NCBI RefSeq assembly: GCF_015351475.1
Contig: NZ_JADKPR010000003.1
Span: 1-64,000, forward strand
Source: Flavobacterium sp. HJJ
GTDB taxonomy: Bacteria > Bacteroidota > Bacteroidia > Flavobacteriales > Flavobacteriaceae
Reading direction: 5' to 3'
Length of the DNA: 64,000 nucleotides
Shown: one piece after another, positions 9,146 to 19,270 of the stretch
How the letters are laid out: every line of letters begins with the position of its first letter
How positions within the stretch are numbered: the first letter of the stretch is position 1
Made by a program: the position numbers and the translations under genes
Notes under the pieces: generated by a model
Database searches by the model: none
What the model was told of the DNA's origin: nothing
The model's input: the letters and a program-made list of their open reading frames with translations, nothing else

Positions 9146-11092
9146 ATGAAACGATATATATTTAAAAATATAATTATAGGATCAGTAGCTTTGTTTAGCT
9201 TGGCTGGTTGTTCAGACCTATTAGAGGAAAAACCGCATGATTTTTATGAGCCTGGCTATTTTAAAACAGAGCAGGGTGTACTTCAAGGTCTAACATCTCA
9301 TTATGCACATTTACGCTGGCTGTATGGGAATGCTTATTTTTATAATTCATTAGAAACCGGTACAGATGAGATTACCTATGCGCAAAGTGCTGATGGCAAC
9401 TTTAAAGATCATGATTTATCAGGTGTGGGATCAATTACTGCAAGTTCTAGCCGTTCTGATGTGTTGTGGAATAATTCATTTTCAGATATTAATACAGCCA
9501 ATGGAATTATTGAAAATGGAGCATCTGTTGGAGTTTCTCCAAGTTTAATTGCAGAGTCTAAGTTTTTTAGAGGTTTCGATTATTTCTTATTAGTGCAGAC
9601 TTTTGGAGGAGTGCCTCTGGATTTAGGAACAGGAGTGTTAGCTTTCAATAATGTAGCTACCAGATTTTCGGTACGTAATACTGTAACTGAAGTTTATACT
9701 AAGGCAATTTTCCCTGACTTAAAAGCTGCTGTAGCTCAATTACCGGATGCATCTAGACTGACTGGAACAGCAACTAAAACATTGGCTCGTTTATATTTAG
9801 CGAAAGCTTATTTGACATATGCTTGGTGGTTACAAAATCCAAATAATATTCCAACCTATCCAGATACTCCAAGAACAGACCCTGACGGTCATAATGCACA
9901 ATGGTATTTCCAGGAAGCATATAATGTTGCTTTAGACGGTATTAATAATGCAGGAAGTAATTTTGCTCTGCAGGCAAGTTTCTACGATGTTAATTTGGGT
10001 TCTAACGACCGTAATAAAGAAATGCTGCTTTATGCTGATCATACTGAGGCTAATGAGTATTATAACGGATCCAGCCTTACTTATGCTAATGGCGGCGGTG
10101 CGGATAATTTTGCAGGATGGATGGCAACTTGGAATTATACAGCGATTAAAAGTAAAAATGCAGCTGGCAGTTTAGTGTCTCCTGTTCAGCGTGAAGCGGC
10201 TCAGGCTTTGGGACGTCCTTGGACTCGTATGGCGCCTCCTATTGATGTTTTTACAAACACATTTGCTGATAAAACAAATGATTCACGATATGATGGTACT
10301 TTTACAACTGTATATCGCGGGAACTGGAATTTAAAAGGAACTGGATTAACAGATGTAGCAACATTGTATAATGCAAATTCATTACCAATAAGCCCAAAAG
10401 ATGCTGTATTGTCATTCTTAGATGCTGAGCCTGCTGCTGCTATAACATACCCTTCTGGAGGAGGCGGAAGTGGTATTGGTGCTGGAGTTTTACCAGGTAG
10501 AGCTGACTATGTTGTCTCACCATTAGGGATTAGCAGAATTGTGTATCCAGGATTCTGGAAATTAGGTCCATATCGTACAGATAATGCAGGTACTTTAGGA
10601 CAGCCTAATGCTGCAAGTACAAGACCATTTCCAATTGCTAAATTTTCGGAACTTTATTTTGTAGCTGCTGAAGCTGCTGTAAAAGGAGCAACTGGATCTA
10701 TGACAGCCAGAAATCTAATTAATGTCATCCGTGCTCGTGCAGGAAAATGGCGCTGGGATAATAATGGTAATGTAGCAAAAGCTGTAGATAACAGCGCGGC
10801 ACTTACAGCGGCAACTCCTGCAGTTATTGATATTAACTACATTCTTGCTGAGCGTTCACGTGAATATTTTGGAGAAGGATACCGCTGGTATGATTTAGTA
10901 CGTACTCAAAAATGGAATGAGCTAGCAGGAACCTATAGAATTTGTGGAGCTAATTATGGTGATCATACTCCTGTAACAGTAACAAGAACTATCCAGCCAT
11001 ATCATTATTTAAGACCAATTCCAATTGGCCAGCTTGATGGAATGGAAATGACAGATGCTGAAAAGAAAGCATATCAGAATCCTGGTTATTAA
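9146..11092 (+). CDS. SusD-like glycan-binding lipoprotein (first xylan pair)
   Basis: A 648-residue RagB/SusD-family surface lipoprotein that caps the SusC pore and binds the incoming glycan. The lipobox gives Cys22 (SLAGC), followed by SDLLEE, an acidic surface-export signal. The N-terminal helical TPR scaffold includes the typical ESKFFRGFDYFLLVQTFGGVPL. The C-terminal family motif FPIAKFSELYFVAAEAAVKGA is followed by LAERSREYFGEGYRWYDLVRT. It is long for the family, with a Gly-rich loop GGGGSGIGAGVLPGR at about residues 435-450. It is translated 11 bases after susC, and a strong terminator ends the pair at 11209. Confidence 0.94.
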   Translation: MKRYIFKNIIIGSVALFSLAGCSDLLEEKPHDFYEPGYFKTEQGVLQGLTSHYAHLRWLYGNAYFYNSLETGTDEITYAQSADGNFKDHDLSGVGSITASSSRSDVLWNNSFSDINTANGIIENGASVGVSPSLIAESKFFRGFDYFLLVQTFGGVPLDLGTGVLAFNNVATRFSVRNTVTEVYTKAIFPDLKAAVAQLPDASRLTGTATKTLARLYLAKAYLTYAWWLQNPNNIPTYPDTPRTDPDGHNAQWYFQEAYNVALDGINNAGSNFALQASFYDVNLGSNDRNKEMLLYADHTEANEYYNGSSLTYANGGGADNFAGWMATWNYTAIKSKNAAGSLVSPVQREAAQALGRPWTRMAPPIDVFTNTFADKTNDSRYDGTFTTVYRGNWNLKGTGLTDVATLYNANSLPISPKDAVLSFLDAEPAAAITYPSGGGGSGIGAGVLPGRADYVVSPLGISRIVYPGFWKLGPYRTDNAGTLGQPNAASTRPFPIAKFSELYFVAAEAAVKGATGSMTARNLINVIRARAGKWRWDNNGNVAKAVDNSAALTAATPAVIDINYILAERSREYFGEGYRWYDLVRTQKWNELAGTYRICGANYGDHTPVTVTRTIQPYHYLRPIPIGQLDGMEMTDAEKKAYQNPGY

Positions 11093-11423
11093 GTTTTATA
11101 CCTAATGAAGAACAACTTTAAATGATGCATTTTGGTTAACAATTATAAGTGTAGTTTTTACAGGATACCTTCATAATTAGTTAGTTATTAAGTTTGTTTT
11201 AGTTAGGCAGCCGAGAGTGTTGATTCACTCTCGGCTTTTTAAATTTAAATTCAAAATATAGTTTGCATTCTGGCGAGTGTAATTACTAAAAAAAAAAGTA
11301 ATATTAGCTGTTTTATAGAAATAGGAAAACGGATAAGTATTAGTCATAAAATTAAGAATTTTAATCATTAAGTCTAATTGTATCCGAAGGGTTAATTTTA
11401 TATATAATTTTAAAAGAAATATA
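11093..11423. other. Intergenic region between susD1 and GH115
   Basis: 331 bases holding the susD1 terminator (11209-11240). The remaining 180 or so bases before GH115 are AT-rich leader without a clear TAnnTTTG promoter or CAACCGATTG operator. A TAAGTTTG lies at 11189-11196, but it is upstream of the terminator. GH115 therefore needs either its own unrecognised promoter or read-through. Confidence 0.5.
11209..11240 (+). terminator. Rho-independent terminator after susD1
   Basis: AGCCGAGAGTG and CACTCTCGGCT form a perfect 11-pair GC-rich stem around the loop TTGATT, followed by a T tract. Confidence 0.95.
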
Positions 11424-13949
11424 ATGAAAGCTTTGTCGAAATTTATTGTAACACTTGCTGCAGTCTGTATTTTTAGTCCATTAAAAGCAGCAGAATCTTT
11501 TATCACGGCCGAAAAAAGTGCCGATGCTGTTGTTCTTAAAGAAAAATCATTAAGGCTTTCATTGTTTGTAAATAATGGAACAGATAAAGGCATTCTGCGT
11601 GCAGTGAACAATCTTCAGTCTGATTTTGAAAAAGTAACAGGGGATAAGCCTGCAATTCTTAATCAGATAGTAAGCACTTCATCTCCGCTGATAATCATTG
11701 GAACAATCGGTACCAATTCTGCAATTGATGATTTAATAAAACTTAAGAAAATTGATGGTAAAGAACTGAAAGGTAAGAATGAAAAATTTATCATTCAAAG
11801 TATTAAAAATCCTTTCAAGGGAGTAGAGGAGGCTGTTATAATCGCTGGAAGCGACAAACGGGGAACCATTTATGGAATTTATGAATTATCCCGTCAGATA
11901 GGCGTTTCTCCTTGGTATTACTGGGCTGATGTACCGGTAGAGCATAAAGAAAACCTGTATTTCAAAAAAGGAATGTATACTGATGGCGAACCTGCTGTGA
12001 AATACAGAGGTATTTTCCTGAATGATGAGGCTCCAGCTTTAAGCGGCTGGAGTAAAGCAGCGTTTGGAGGATTTAATAGTCAGTTTTACGAAAAAGTTTT
12101 TGAACTGCTTCTTCGTCTCAAGGCCAATTATATGTGGCCGGCTATGTGGGGAAATGCTTTTTATGATGATGATGTTAAAAATGGTCCGCTGGCGAATGAA
12201 ATGGGAATTGTAATGGGGACATCTCATCATGAACCAATGGCTTTGGCACAGCAGGACTGGAAACGATATATTCAAAAAAACAAACTGCAGAATGTTTGGG
12301 ATTATTCCAAAAATAAGCCGATTTTAGATGAATTTTGGAAGACTGGAATCGAACGCAGTATGAATTGGGAAAAATTAGTCACTGTTGGAATGCGCGGAGA
12401 TGGAGATGAAGCAATGACAGAAGGAACTAATATTAGTCTGCTGGAGAATATTGTAAAAAATCAGCGTCAGATAATAGAAAAGATTACGAAACAAAAAGCT
12501 GAAAAAACACCGCAGGTTTGGGCCTTGTACAAAGAGGTACAGGAATATTTTGACCAGGGAATGAAAGTTCCTGATGATGTGATTCTGCTGTTCTGCGATG
12601 ATAATTGGGGAAATGTGCGCAAGCTTCCAGATCCGGTTAAACCAATGCACAAAGGAGGTTACGGAATATATTATCATTTTGACTATGTTGGCGCTCCAAG
12701 AAATTCAAAATGGATTAATATCAGTCCTATACAAAGAGTTTGGGAGCAGATGACTCTTAGTTACGAACACGGCGTTGATAAAGTCTGGATTGTAAATGTG
12801 GGAGATCTTAAACCAATGGAATTTCCTATTAGTTTCTTTCTGGACATGGCTTGGAATCCAAAGCAGTTCAATTCTAAGAATCTTTTTGAATTTACAGAGA
12901 ATTGGGCAGCACAGCAGTTTGGAAAAAAACAGGCCAAAGAAATTGCAGATCTGTTAAATACTTACCCAAGGTATAACCGACGTATTACTCCTGAAATGCT
13001 GAACAGTAAAACTTTTAGCCTTGACAATTATAATGAATTTGAAACTGTTGTCAATGATTATAAAAATTTGGCATTAGATGCTTATCGTCTTTATGATGAA
13101 ATTCCTGTACAATATAAAGACGCTTATTTTCAGCTGGTGCTTTATCCGATAGACGCCTGCAGTAATCTTTATGAAATGTATTTTGCACAGGCAAAAAACA
13201 GAAAACTTGCGGATGGAAAAAATATTTTGGCCAATGATTATGCGGATAAAGTAAAAACTTATTTTGCCCGTGATTCTGTTCTTCAGGATAAATATAACAA
13301 TAAAATTGCTGGAGGCAAGTGGACTCATATGATGGATCAAATGAGAATTGGCTACAAAAGCTGGCACGATTCGCCTAAAAATATATTGCCTGACGTTACT
13401 TATATTTCTGAAAAAGATGCGCATATCAGCAAAACTTTCAAAGAAAGGAACGGTTATGTTTCTATAGAAGCGGAACATTTTTCCAAAGCAAATAATACTG
13501 ATAAAATTCATTGGGAAGTGATTCCTGATTTTGGAAAAACAAAGTCAGGTATTACCACTTTTCCGCAAAATGCCTATCCGAGTGAGACTGAAAATGTTTT
13601 TGTAGAATATGAAATCGACTTTGCCTCCAGTGGCGAGTTTAGTGTTGAGCTGCTTTTGGCACCTACTTTAAATTTTAACAGTAACAAGGGATTGCGCTAT
13701 GAGATCTCTTTTGATGGAGAAAAACCACAGCTTGTAAACTTCAACGGTCATTACCGCGGTGAATTAGGAAAATGGCAGGCAGAACAGATTATACGGTCTT
13801 CAGTAAAACTTTCTATTCAGAAACAAGGAAAACATACACTGCGTTTTCGTGTTTTAGAACCCGGTATTGTTCTGCAAAAGATTCTGATAGATACCGGAGG
13901 ATTACTGCCTTCTTTTCTAGGCCCTCCTGAAAATGAAATTATGGATTAA
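11424..13949 (+). CDS. GH115 xylan alpha-1,2-glucuronidase
   Basis: An 841-residue enzyme, the normal GH115 length. GH115 enzymes remove (4-O-methyl-)glucuronic acid from internal and terminal xylose units of glucuronoxylan. A signal peptide ends near LKAAES. Residues 25-190 form the N-terminal alpha/beta domain (GSDKRGTIYGIYELSRQIGVSPWYYWADVP). The TIM-barrel region has LLRLKANYMWPAMWGNAF and the conserved SHHEPM at 267-272. VILLFCDDNWGN and WIVNVGDLKPMEFP are further family blocks. A C-terminal beta-sandwich (about 650-841, with YVSIEAEHFSKA) is the usual accessory domain. It lies between the two susCD pairs, ends at a terminator at 13991 and supports glucuronoxylan as the target. Confidence 0.95.
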   Translation: MKALSKFIVTLAAVCIFSPLKAAESFITAEKSADAVVLKEKSLRLSLFVNNGTDKGILRAVNNLQSDFEKVTGDKPAILNQIVSTSSPLIIIGTIGTNSAIDDLIKLKKIDGKELKGKNEKFIIQSIKNPFKGVEEAVIIAGSDKRGTIYGIYELSRQIGVSPWYYWADVPVEHKENLYFKKGMYTDGEPAVKYRGIFLNDEAPALSGWSKAAFGGFNSQFYEKVFELLLRLKANYMWPAMWGNAFYDDDVKNGPLANEMGIVMGTSHHEPMALAQQDWKRYIQKNKLQNVWDYSKNKPILDEFWKTGIERSMNWEKLVTVGMRGDGDEAMTEGTNISLLENIVKNQRQIIEKITKQKAEKTPQVWALYKEVQEYFDQGMKVPDDVILLFCDDNWGNVRKLPDPVKPMHKGGYGIYYHFDYVGAPRNSKWINISPIQRVWEQMTLSYEHGVDKVWIVNVGDLKPMEFPISFFLDMAWNPKQFNSKNLFEFTENWAAQQFGKKQAKEIADLLNTYPRYNRRITPEMLNSKTFSLDNYNEFETVVNDYKNLALDAYRLYDEIPVQYKDAYFQLVLYPIDACSNLYEMYFAQAKNRKLADGKNILANDYADKVKTYFARDSVLQDKYNNKIAGGKWTHMMDQMRIGYKSWHDSPKNILPDVTYISEKDAHISKTFKERNGYVSIEAEHFSKANNTDKIHWEVIPDFGKTKSGITTFPQNAYPSETENVFVEYEIDFASSGEFSVELLLAPTLNFNSNKGLRYEISFDGEKPQLVNFNGHYRGELGKWQAEQIIRSSVKLSIQKQGKHTLRFRVLEPGIVLQKILIDTGGLLPSFLGPPENEIMD

Positions 13950-13990
13950 AATTCTTTAAAATAGACAGCTTATTTTCTTGACAAATGACT

Positions 13991-14023
13991 ACTCCTTTCA
14001 ATGCTTTTGAAGGGAGTTTTTTT
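13991..14023 (+). terminator. Rho-independent terminator after GH115
   Basis: ACTCCTTTCAA and TTGAAGGGAGT pair (one G-T) around a short loop, followed by a run of Ts. Confidence 0.88.
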
Positions 14024-14030
14024 GTTTTAG

Positions 14031-14046
14031 AAGCAACCGATTGCTT
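14031..14046. promoter_or_regulatory. Upstream operator with CAACCGATTG core
   Basis: AAGCAACCGATTGCTT: six-base perfect arms around CCGA, with the same central CG and the same asymmetry (C on one side, A on the other) as the sites at 5928, 14278 and 27687. It lies immediately after the GH115 terminator and 249 bases upstream of the promoter-proximal site, so it could act as an auxiliary operator. Confidence 0.6.
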
Positions 14047-14277
14047 TTTTGGATTAATTATTGAAAAGCATAATTCTGTAATAAAAAAAATATAATTCAG
14101 AAAATGTATAAAAATTGTTTTTTATGTATAATATAAGTATTTAATTAAAAATAATTATTATCTATAACGTTTTAGTTTAATAGACAGGTGTTATTGATAA
14201 AAAATCAATATTTTATCAATATAAATAATTATAGTGTTTTATTTATGGTTTATTTTTTTGTTATTTATAAAAAAAAT

Positions 14278-14297
14278 ATACACAACCGATTGTGTAT
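14278..14297. promoter_or_regulatory. Operator in the susC2 promoter with CAACCGATTG core
   Basis: ATACACAACCGATTGTGTAT: eight-base arms perfectly inverted around CCGA. It overlaps the presumed -33 element of the susC2 promoter, as at susC1. Confidence 0.75.
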
Positions 14298-14321
14298 GAT
14301 TGTTTTTTATATATATATTTG
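14290..14321 (+). promoter_or_regulatory. Promoter of susC2 (Bacteroidota type)
   Basis: TATATTTG at 14314-14321 matches TAnnTTTG. The TTG at 14290-14292, inside the operator, is 21 bases upstream and fits a -33 element. The spacing is slightly longer than at susC1. Confidence 0.65.
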
Positions 14322-14432
14322 CTTCAAGAACGTCTAATTAGATGTTCGATTTTTTAAACTAATAGCAAAATAATACAGTAAACAAACAACAACAACTAAA
14401 CCAATTCTATTAACTTATTAAAACAATTATTT

Positions 14433-17400
14433 ATGACTAACTTTTTACTTACTAAAAGCAAATCAAAATACTTTAAAAACTTGGGATACCTGTTCCTGAT
14501 GTTAGTATTTTCTGCTGCGGTAAATGCTCAAACAACTGTTACAGGAACAGTTTCTGACAGCAGCGGACCAATTCCTGGAGTAAATATTATTGTAAAGGGA
14601 ACTAAGAATAGTGCAGTTACCGATTTTGACGGCGGCTATTCTTTAAAAGGAGTTCCAGCTAACGGAGTTTTGGTTTTTAGCTTTGTAGGCTTCAAAACCA
14701 AAGAAATTGCAGTGAGTGACAGAACTAAAATTGATGTTGTCCTGCAGGAAAATGCAAACGACCTGAAAGAAGTTGTAGTAGTAGGGTATGGAACTATGAA
14801 AAGAGGTGACTTAACAGGTTCTGTTTCTTCAGTTTCAAGTAAATCTATTGCACAAACGGTTACTACATCGATTGAACAGGTGCTGCAGGGACGCGCTGCC
14901 GGGGTTCAGGTATCACAAAACAGCGGGGCACCTGGTGCAGCTTCTTCAATCCGCATTCGCGGTATAAGTTCTATTAATGCATCAAACGAGCCAATTTATG
15001 TTATTGACGGGGTTATTATTGATGGACAAAGCAGTAATACAAATTTTAATCCTATATCATCTATAAATCCTTCGGATATCGTTTCTATTGATATTTTGAA
15101 AGATGCTTCTGCTACCGCTATATATGGTTCTAGAGCTTCGGGCGGTGTTATTATGGTGACTACTAAAAGAGGAAAAAAAGGTGAATTGACACTTTCATTA
15201 GACAGTTATATAGGATGGCAGGAAATACCAAAACATTTAGATGTTCTTAACCTTAAAGAATACGGAGTGCATAAAAATACACGTTCTGATTTAGGTATTG
15301 TAGAGAGAGATCCTTACTTTATTCGTACCGATTTATTGGGTGAAGGTACAGACTGGCAAGATGAATTATTTGCAAAGGCTTTGGTTCAGAGTTATAACTT
15401 ATCAGCTTCTGGCGGTTCAGAAAAAAGTACTTATTACATGGGAATAGGGTACCTGAACCAGGATGGTATAGCAGTTGGATCTGGATTTGACCGTTTGAAC
15501 TTGAGCAGTAATCTGGATTCACAAGTAAAGGATTATTTTAAAGTAGGTTTGAATTTTGCATTAAATAATTCAAAACAAACAACTACTGTTTCTGATCAGT
15601 CTTTGATTCTTACAGCACTTAAACAGACTCCAAATGTGGCAGTCCGTAATGCAGATGGCTCTTTTGATGGTCCGGATACCGATCAATTTGTGCAAAACAA
15701 TCCAATTGGTTTGGCTAACATTAATGATAATCACAATGAAAATGTTGGAATTAGAGCAAGTACTTTTGGAGAAATTACTTTTACAAAAGGATTGACTTTT
15801 AAAACACAATATTCTTTGAATTACGGTTTTACAAATGATTATACTTTTAATCCTTCCTATACTTTTGGACAGATTAAAAATGAAACACGTACGGGTTCAC
15901 GTACCAAAGGTTTTAGTAAATTTTGGAGCTGGAATAATGTTTTAAACTACAACCGTACATTTGGAAAGCACACGATAAATGCAATGTTAGGGCAGGAAGC
16001 ACAAGAGTCGTATTGGGAAAATTTATATGGATCTATTTCTGGTTATTTGACAAATACGTCAACGGATCTGTCTATGGGAGATCCTAAAACTGCTATAGTA
16101 TCAAATAATAGTAATGGCAGTTCGTTAAATTCTTATTTTGGCAGAGCTTTTTATTCGTTTGATGATAAATATTTATTAACTGCAACTATGCGCCGTGACG
16201 GTTCATCCAAGTTTGCAGAAGGCAATCGCTGGGGCTGGTTCCCTTCAGCCGCTTTTGCCTGGAAGGTTTCTAATGAAAATTTCTTAAAAGATAATAAGAT
16301 TATCAGTAATTTGAAATTAAGACTAGGATGGGGAGCAGTTGGTAATCAAAATGTACCGAACTACGCCTATACTTCTACTTATAGATCAAGTGCTACAGCT
16401 AACTGGGGAACAGGATTACTGGCCTCAAATACAGCTAATAAAGATTTGAAATGGGAAACAACTTATTCAAGTAATATTGGTATAGATTTAGGTTTGTTTG
16501 ATAACAGAATTGAGCTTGTTGCAGATGTTTATTACAAAAAGACAGATGACTTATTAAACCAATTGGCATTGCCGGCTTATGTTGGAACATCAGGTCAAGG
16601 ATCAACTTCTCCTCCTTGGTACAATATTGGATCTCTTGAAAATAAAGGAATTGAAATCGCTTTGAATACAATTAATTTTCAGAGAGATGAATTCAAATGG
16701 ACTTCTAATTTTGTTTTTTCAATGAACAAAAATAAAGTGCTGTCATTAAACAGTGATTCTGGACATTATGATCAAACAATTCAGCAGGGATCGGATGTTA
16801 CTGTAGTAACCCGTACAGCGGTAGGTAATCCTATCAGCCAGTTTTATGGTTATAAAGTAATTGGTCGTTTTGAAAAAGCAACTGATTTTTATTATAAAGA
16901 CGCAGCAGGAAACGTAGTGCCGACTGCTTTGCCAAAAGACATGAAAATTAGTGAAAATGGTGCATGGATTGGTGACTATATCTTTGAAGACAGTAATAAA
17001 GACGGAGTTATTGATGATAAAGATCTTCAGTACATTGGTAATCCATTACCGCAATTCACTTTTGGTATTGGTAACACTTTTACATACAAAGGGTTTGATA
17101 TAAATATATTTCTAGATGGATCTTATGGAAATGATGTGGTAAATTACCAAAGACGTTTTCTAGAAAATCCTCGTGAGAACACGAATTTATTCTCAACAGC
17201 TTTGGGTTATGCACAGTTAGAATTAATTGACCCAACTGGACCAAATGATTACCGTAATGTGCAAATCGTAGGAGGTGATCCTTACATGCCTCGTATTGCT
17301 GCTTCATCAGCTTCATCAGCTTCGAACTTTCGTTTTAGTAATCGTTTTGTAGAAGACGGGTCTTTTGTACGAATCAAAAATATTTCGATAGGATATAATC

Positions 17401-17603
17401 TGCCAAGCTCTTTTGTTTCAAAAATTGGAGTTGCAGGAATCAAATTATATACAAATATGCAGAATATAATCACATTTACTAAATATTCTGGTTATGATCC
17501 AGAAGTAGGATCGTTAAATCAAAATGCTCTGATAACGGGTGTAGACAATGGCCGTTATCCTACGCCGCGTTTTACAACCTTTGGTGTAAATGTTAAATTT
17601 TAA
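14433..17603 (+). CDS. SusC-like TonB-dependent receptor (second xylan pair)
   Basis: A 1056-residue SusC-family outer-membrane transporter with the same build as the first copy: signal peptide ending at AAVNAQ, carboxypeptidase-regulatory-like domain (TVTGTVSDSSGPIPGVNI), plug (DASATAIYGSRASGGVIMVTT, about residues 220-245) and barrel ending NVKF. It starts with nearly the same residues as the first SusC (MTNF against MTNY, then lysine and serine repeats). The partner susD is 12 bases downstream, and a surface glycan-binding protein and GH10 xylanase follow. This is the core of the xylan locus and should import xylo-oligosaccharides. Two operators upstream suggest tight control. A repeated AlaSerSer tract (SSASSASN) occurs near residue 955. 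Confidence 0.95.
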   Translation: MTNFLLTKSKSKYFKNLGYLFLMLVFSAAVNAQTTVTGTVSDSSGPIPGVNIIVKGTKNSAVTDFDGGYSLKGVPANGVLVFSFVGFKTKEIAVSDRTKIDVVLQENANDLKEVVVVGYGTMKRGDLTGSVSSVSSKSIAQTVTTSIEQVLQGRAAGVQVSQNSGAPGAASSIRIRGISSINASNEPIYVIDGVIIDGQSSNTNFNPISSINPSDIVSIDILKDASATAIYGSRASGGVIMVTTKRGKKGELTLSLDSYIGWQEIPKHLDVLNLKEYGVHKNTRSDLGIVERDPYFIRTDLLGEGTDWQDELFAKALVQSYNLSASGGSEKSTYYMGIGYLNQDGIAVGSGFDRLNLSSNLDSQVKDYFKVGLNFALNNSKQTTTVSDQSLILTALKQTPNVAVRNADGSFDGPDTDQFVQNNPIGLANINDNHNENVGIRASTFGEITFTKGLTFKTQYSLNYGFTNDYTFNPSYTFGQIKNETRTGSRTKGFSKFWSWNNVLNYNRTFGKHTINAMLGQEAQESYWENLYGSISGYLTNTSTDLSMGDPKTAIVSNNSNGSSLNSYFGRAFYSFDDKYLLTATMRRDGSSKFAEGNRWGWFPSAAFAWKVSNENFLKDNKIISNLKLRLGWGAVGNQNVPNYAYTSTYRSSATANWGTGLLASNTANKDLKWETTYSSNIGIDLGLFDNRIELVADVYYKKTDDLLNQLALPAYVGTSGQGSTSPPWYNIGSLENKGIEIALNTINFQRDEFKWTSNFVFSMNKNKVLSLNSDSGHYDQTIQQGSDVTVVTRTAVGNPISQFYGYKVIGRFEKATDFYYKDAAGNVVPTALPKDMKISENGAWIGDYIFEDSNKDGVIDDKDLQYIGNPLPQFTFGIGNTFTYKGFDINIFLDGSYGNDVVNYQRRFLENPRENTNLFSTALGYAQLELIDPTGPNDYRNVQIVGGDPYMPRIAASSASSASNFRFSNRFVEDGSFVRIKNISIGYNLPSSFVSKIGVAGIKLYTNMQNIITFTKYSGYDPEVGSLNQNALITGVDNGRYPTPRFTTFGVNVKF

Positions 17604-17615
17604 ACGTAAAATAAT

Positions 17616-19253
17616 ATGAAAAAGATACATATAAAACGCATTTTTCTTTTTGCAGCATTGTCTTTTTTGGGAGCAGGCTGTAGTGAAGACTTTCTTGATA
17701 AAGCTCCTAATGATTTAATTACCAAAGAGAATTTTTATAAAACAGAAGATGATTTTAAAGCTGCTACAGCTCCTTTATATAACAGAGTGTGGTTTGATTT
17801 TAATGATAAATTTTATTACGGATTAGGAGACGGCCGTTCATACAATTTATACGCACCTTATTCGGATTATATTTATCCATTTGCCGATTTGACCGAAACA
17901 GGATTAACAGGACCTTTAGTATCTGCTTGGGGATCTTTATACAATGTAGTACAGCAGTCTAATAACGTTATTATCGGAATTGAAGCCAGCAATGTTGATA
18001 CAGCTGTTAAAAATAAATATATCGCTGAAGCTCGTTTTATGAGAGGGACTGCCTATTGGTATTTGGCTTCATTGTGGGGAAATGTAATTATTTCTACAGA
18101 TCCGGGAGTTTTGGTAAAAAATCCTGTGGTTAACACGAATCCAACAAAAGATGTTTATGAATTTGCTATTCGTGATTTAGAATTTGCTGCCAAGTTTTTA
18201 CCGGAAAATGCACCACAAACTGGACGTTTAACGAGATATAGTGCTTTCGGAATGCTGTCTCGTCTGTATTTATCCGTTGCAGGTTTAAGTGATAATCCTA
18301 ATTCTGGTACAAGAAGCCAATCTTATCTTGATTTAGCTAAAAAGGCTGCAGAAAAAGCAATTGCTGACGGACCTTATCGTATGTTAGTTAATTATGCTGA
18401 TTTATTTGAAGTAGACAATAACAATAACCTTGAATCTATGTTTGCTTTGCAGTGGGTACCATTTGGAGGTTATGGTGTTAATAATACGCAGCAGGCTTAT
18501 TTTGCTTTAAGTTCAGATATTACTGGCGATGATGCTGCCTGGGGATATTGGACAAGAGCATCAAATAATGTTTTATATGAATATGAACCAAAAGATAAAA
18601 GACGTCAAGCTACTTGGATGGCCGATGATGATCACTATTCCACTATTAATGCCGCCAATGGAGGGTATACTGTAGATCATGCAAATACTTTTGTAAATGT
18701 CAAAAAAGGAGTTGTAGGTTCCACCAAAGATAACAGCAAAATTACCAGACAAAATTCATCTTTGAACACTTATATGTTGCGTTTGGGAGAAGTGCTTCTT
18801 AATTATGCAGAAGCTGCTTTAGGAAATAATGCCAATACTACAGATGCTAATGCTTTGACTTTTGTAAATCTTTTGAGAAAAAGAGCAGGATTGGATCCAA
18901 AAACATCTTTAACATATGAAGATATTAGACATGAGCGCAGAGTAGAATTGTGCATGGAAGGGCAGTATTGGTATGATTTAGTAAGAAGGTCTTACTATAA
19001 ACAGCAGGAAGTTATTAATTATGTTACTGGTCAATCAAGAGGAATTATTGTGCCGATTACTTATGCCGCAGCAACAAATACTGTTTCGGTAGATGCCACA
19101 AGAGATAATTCTACAAGACCGGTTGGGGCTATAGATGCTTCAATATTTTTGATGCCTTACCCAGAATCAGAAGTAATTCAGAATCCATTATTAAGCCAAG
19201 CACCAGTTCCTTATGATTTCAAGGAAGCTAAAATAACTGATTTATTTAATTAA
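17616..19253 (+). CDS. SusD-like glycan-binding lipoprotein (second xylan pair)
   Basis: A 545-residue RagB/SusD protein. The lipobox is GAGC (Cys22), followed by SEDFLDK, the usual acidic export signal and the canonical SusD opening for surface lipoproteins. EARFMRGTAYWYLASLWGNV is the first TPR-like repeat, and YMLRLGEVLLNYAEAALG plus RHERRVELCMEGQYWYDLVRR are the C-terminal family signatures. It should sit over the SusC barrel 12 bases upstream and bind xylan or its oligosaccharides at the surface. The glycan-binding protein gene follows after 17 bases, in the same operon. Confidence 0.95.
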   Translation: MKKIHIKRIFLFAALSFLGAGCSEDFLDKAPNDLITKENFYKTEDDFKAATAPLYNRVWFDFNDKFYYGLGDGRSYNLYAPYSDYIYPFADLTETGLTGPLVSAWGSLYNVVQQSNNVIIGIEASNVDTAVKNKYIAEARFMRGTAYWYLASLWGNVIISTDPGVLVKNPVVNTNPTKDVYEFAIRDLEFAAKFLPENAPQTGRLTRYSAFGMLSRLYLSVAGLSDNPNSGTRSQSYLDLAKKAAEKAIADGPYRMLVNYADLFEVDNNNNLESMFALQWVPFGGYGVNNTQQAYFALSSDITGDDAAWGYWTRASNNVLYEYEPKDKRRQATWMADDDHYSTINAANGGYTVDHANTFVNVKKGVVGSTKDNSKITRQNSSLNTYMLRLGEVLLNYAEAALGNNANTTDANALTFVNLLRKRAGLDPKTSLTYEDIRHERRVELCMEGQYWYDLVRRSYYKQQEVINYVTGQSRGIIVPITYAAATNTVSVDATRDNSTRPVGAIDASIFLMPYPESEVIQNPLLSQAPVPYDFKEAKITDLFN

Positions 19254-19270
19254 AACTGAAAACACAAAAT

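Larger units (their letters stand above)
13950..14432. other. Intergenic region upstream of susC2
   Basis: 483 bases containing the GH115 terminator (13991-14023), two CAACCGATTG operators (14031-14046 and 14278-14297) and the susC2 promoter. Between the operators is AT-rich DNA with no open frame. The two operator centres are about 249 bases apart, so a DNA loop is possible. Confidence 0.7.

Noticed and set aside
11189..11196. TAAGTTTG as a promoter of GH115
   Set aside because: It is upstream of the strong susD1 terminator, so a transcript from it would stop before the gene.
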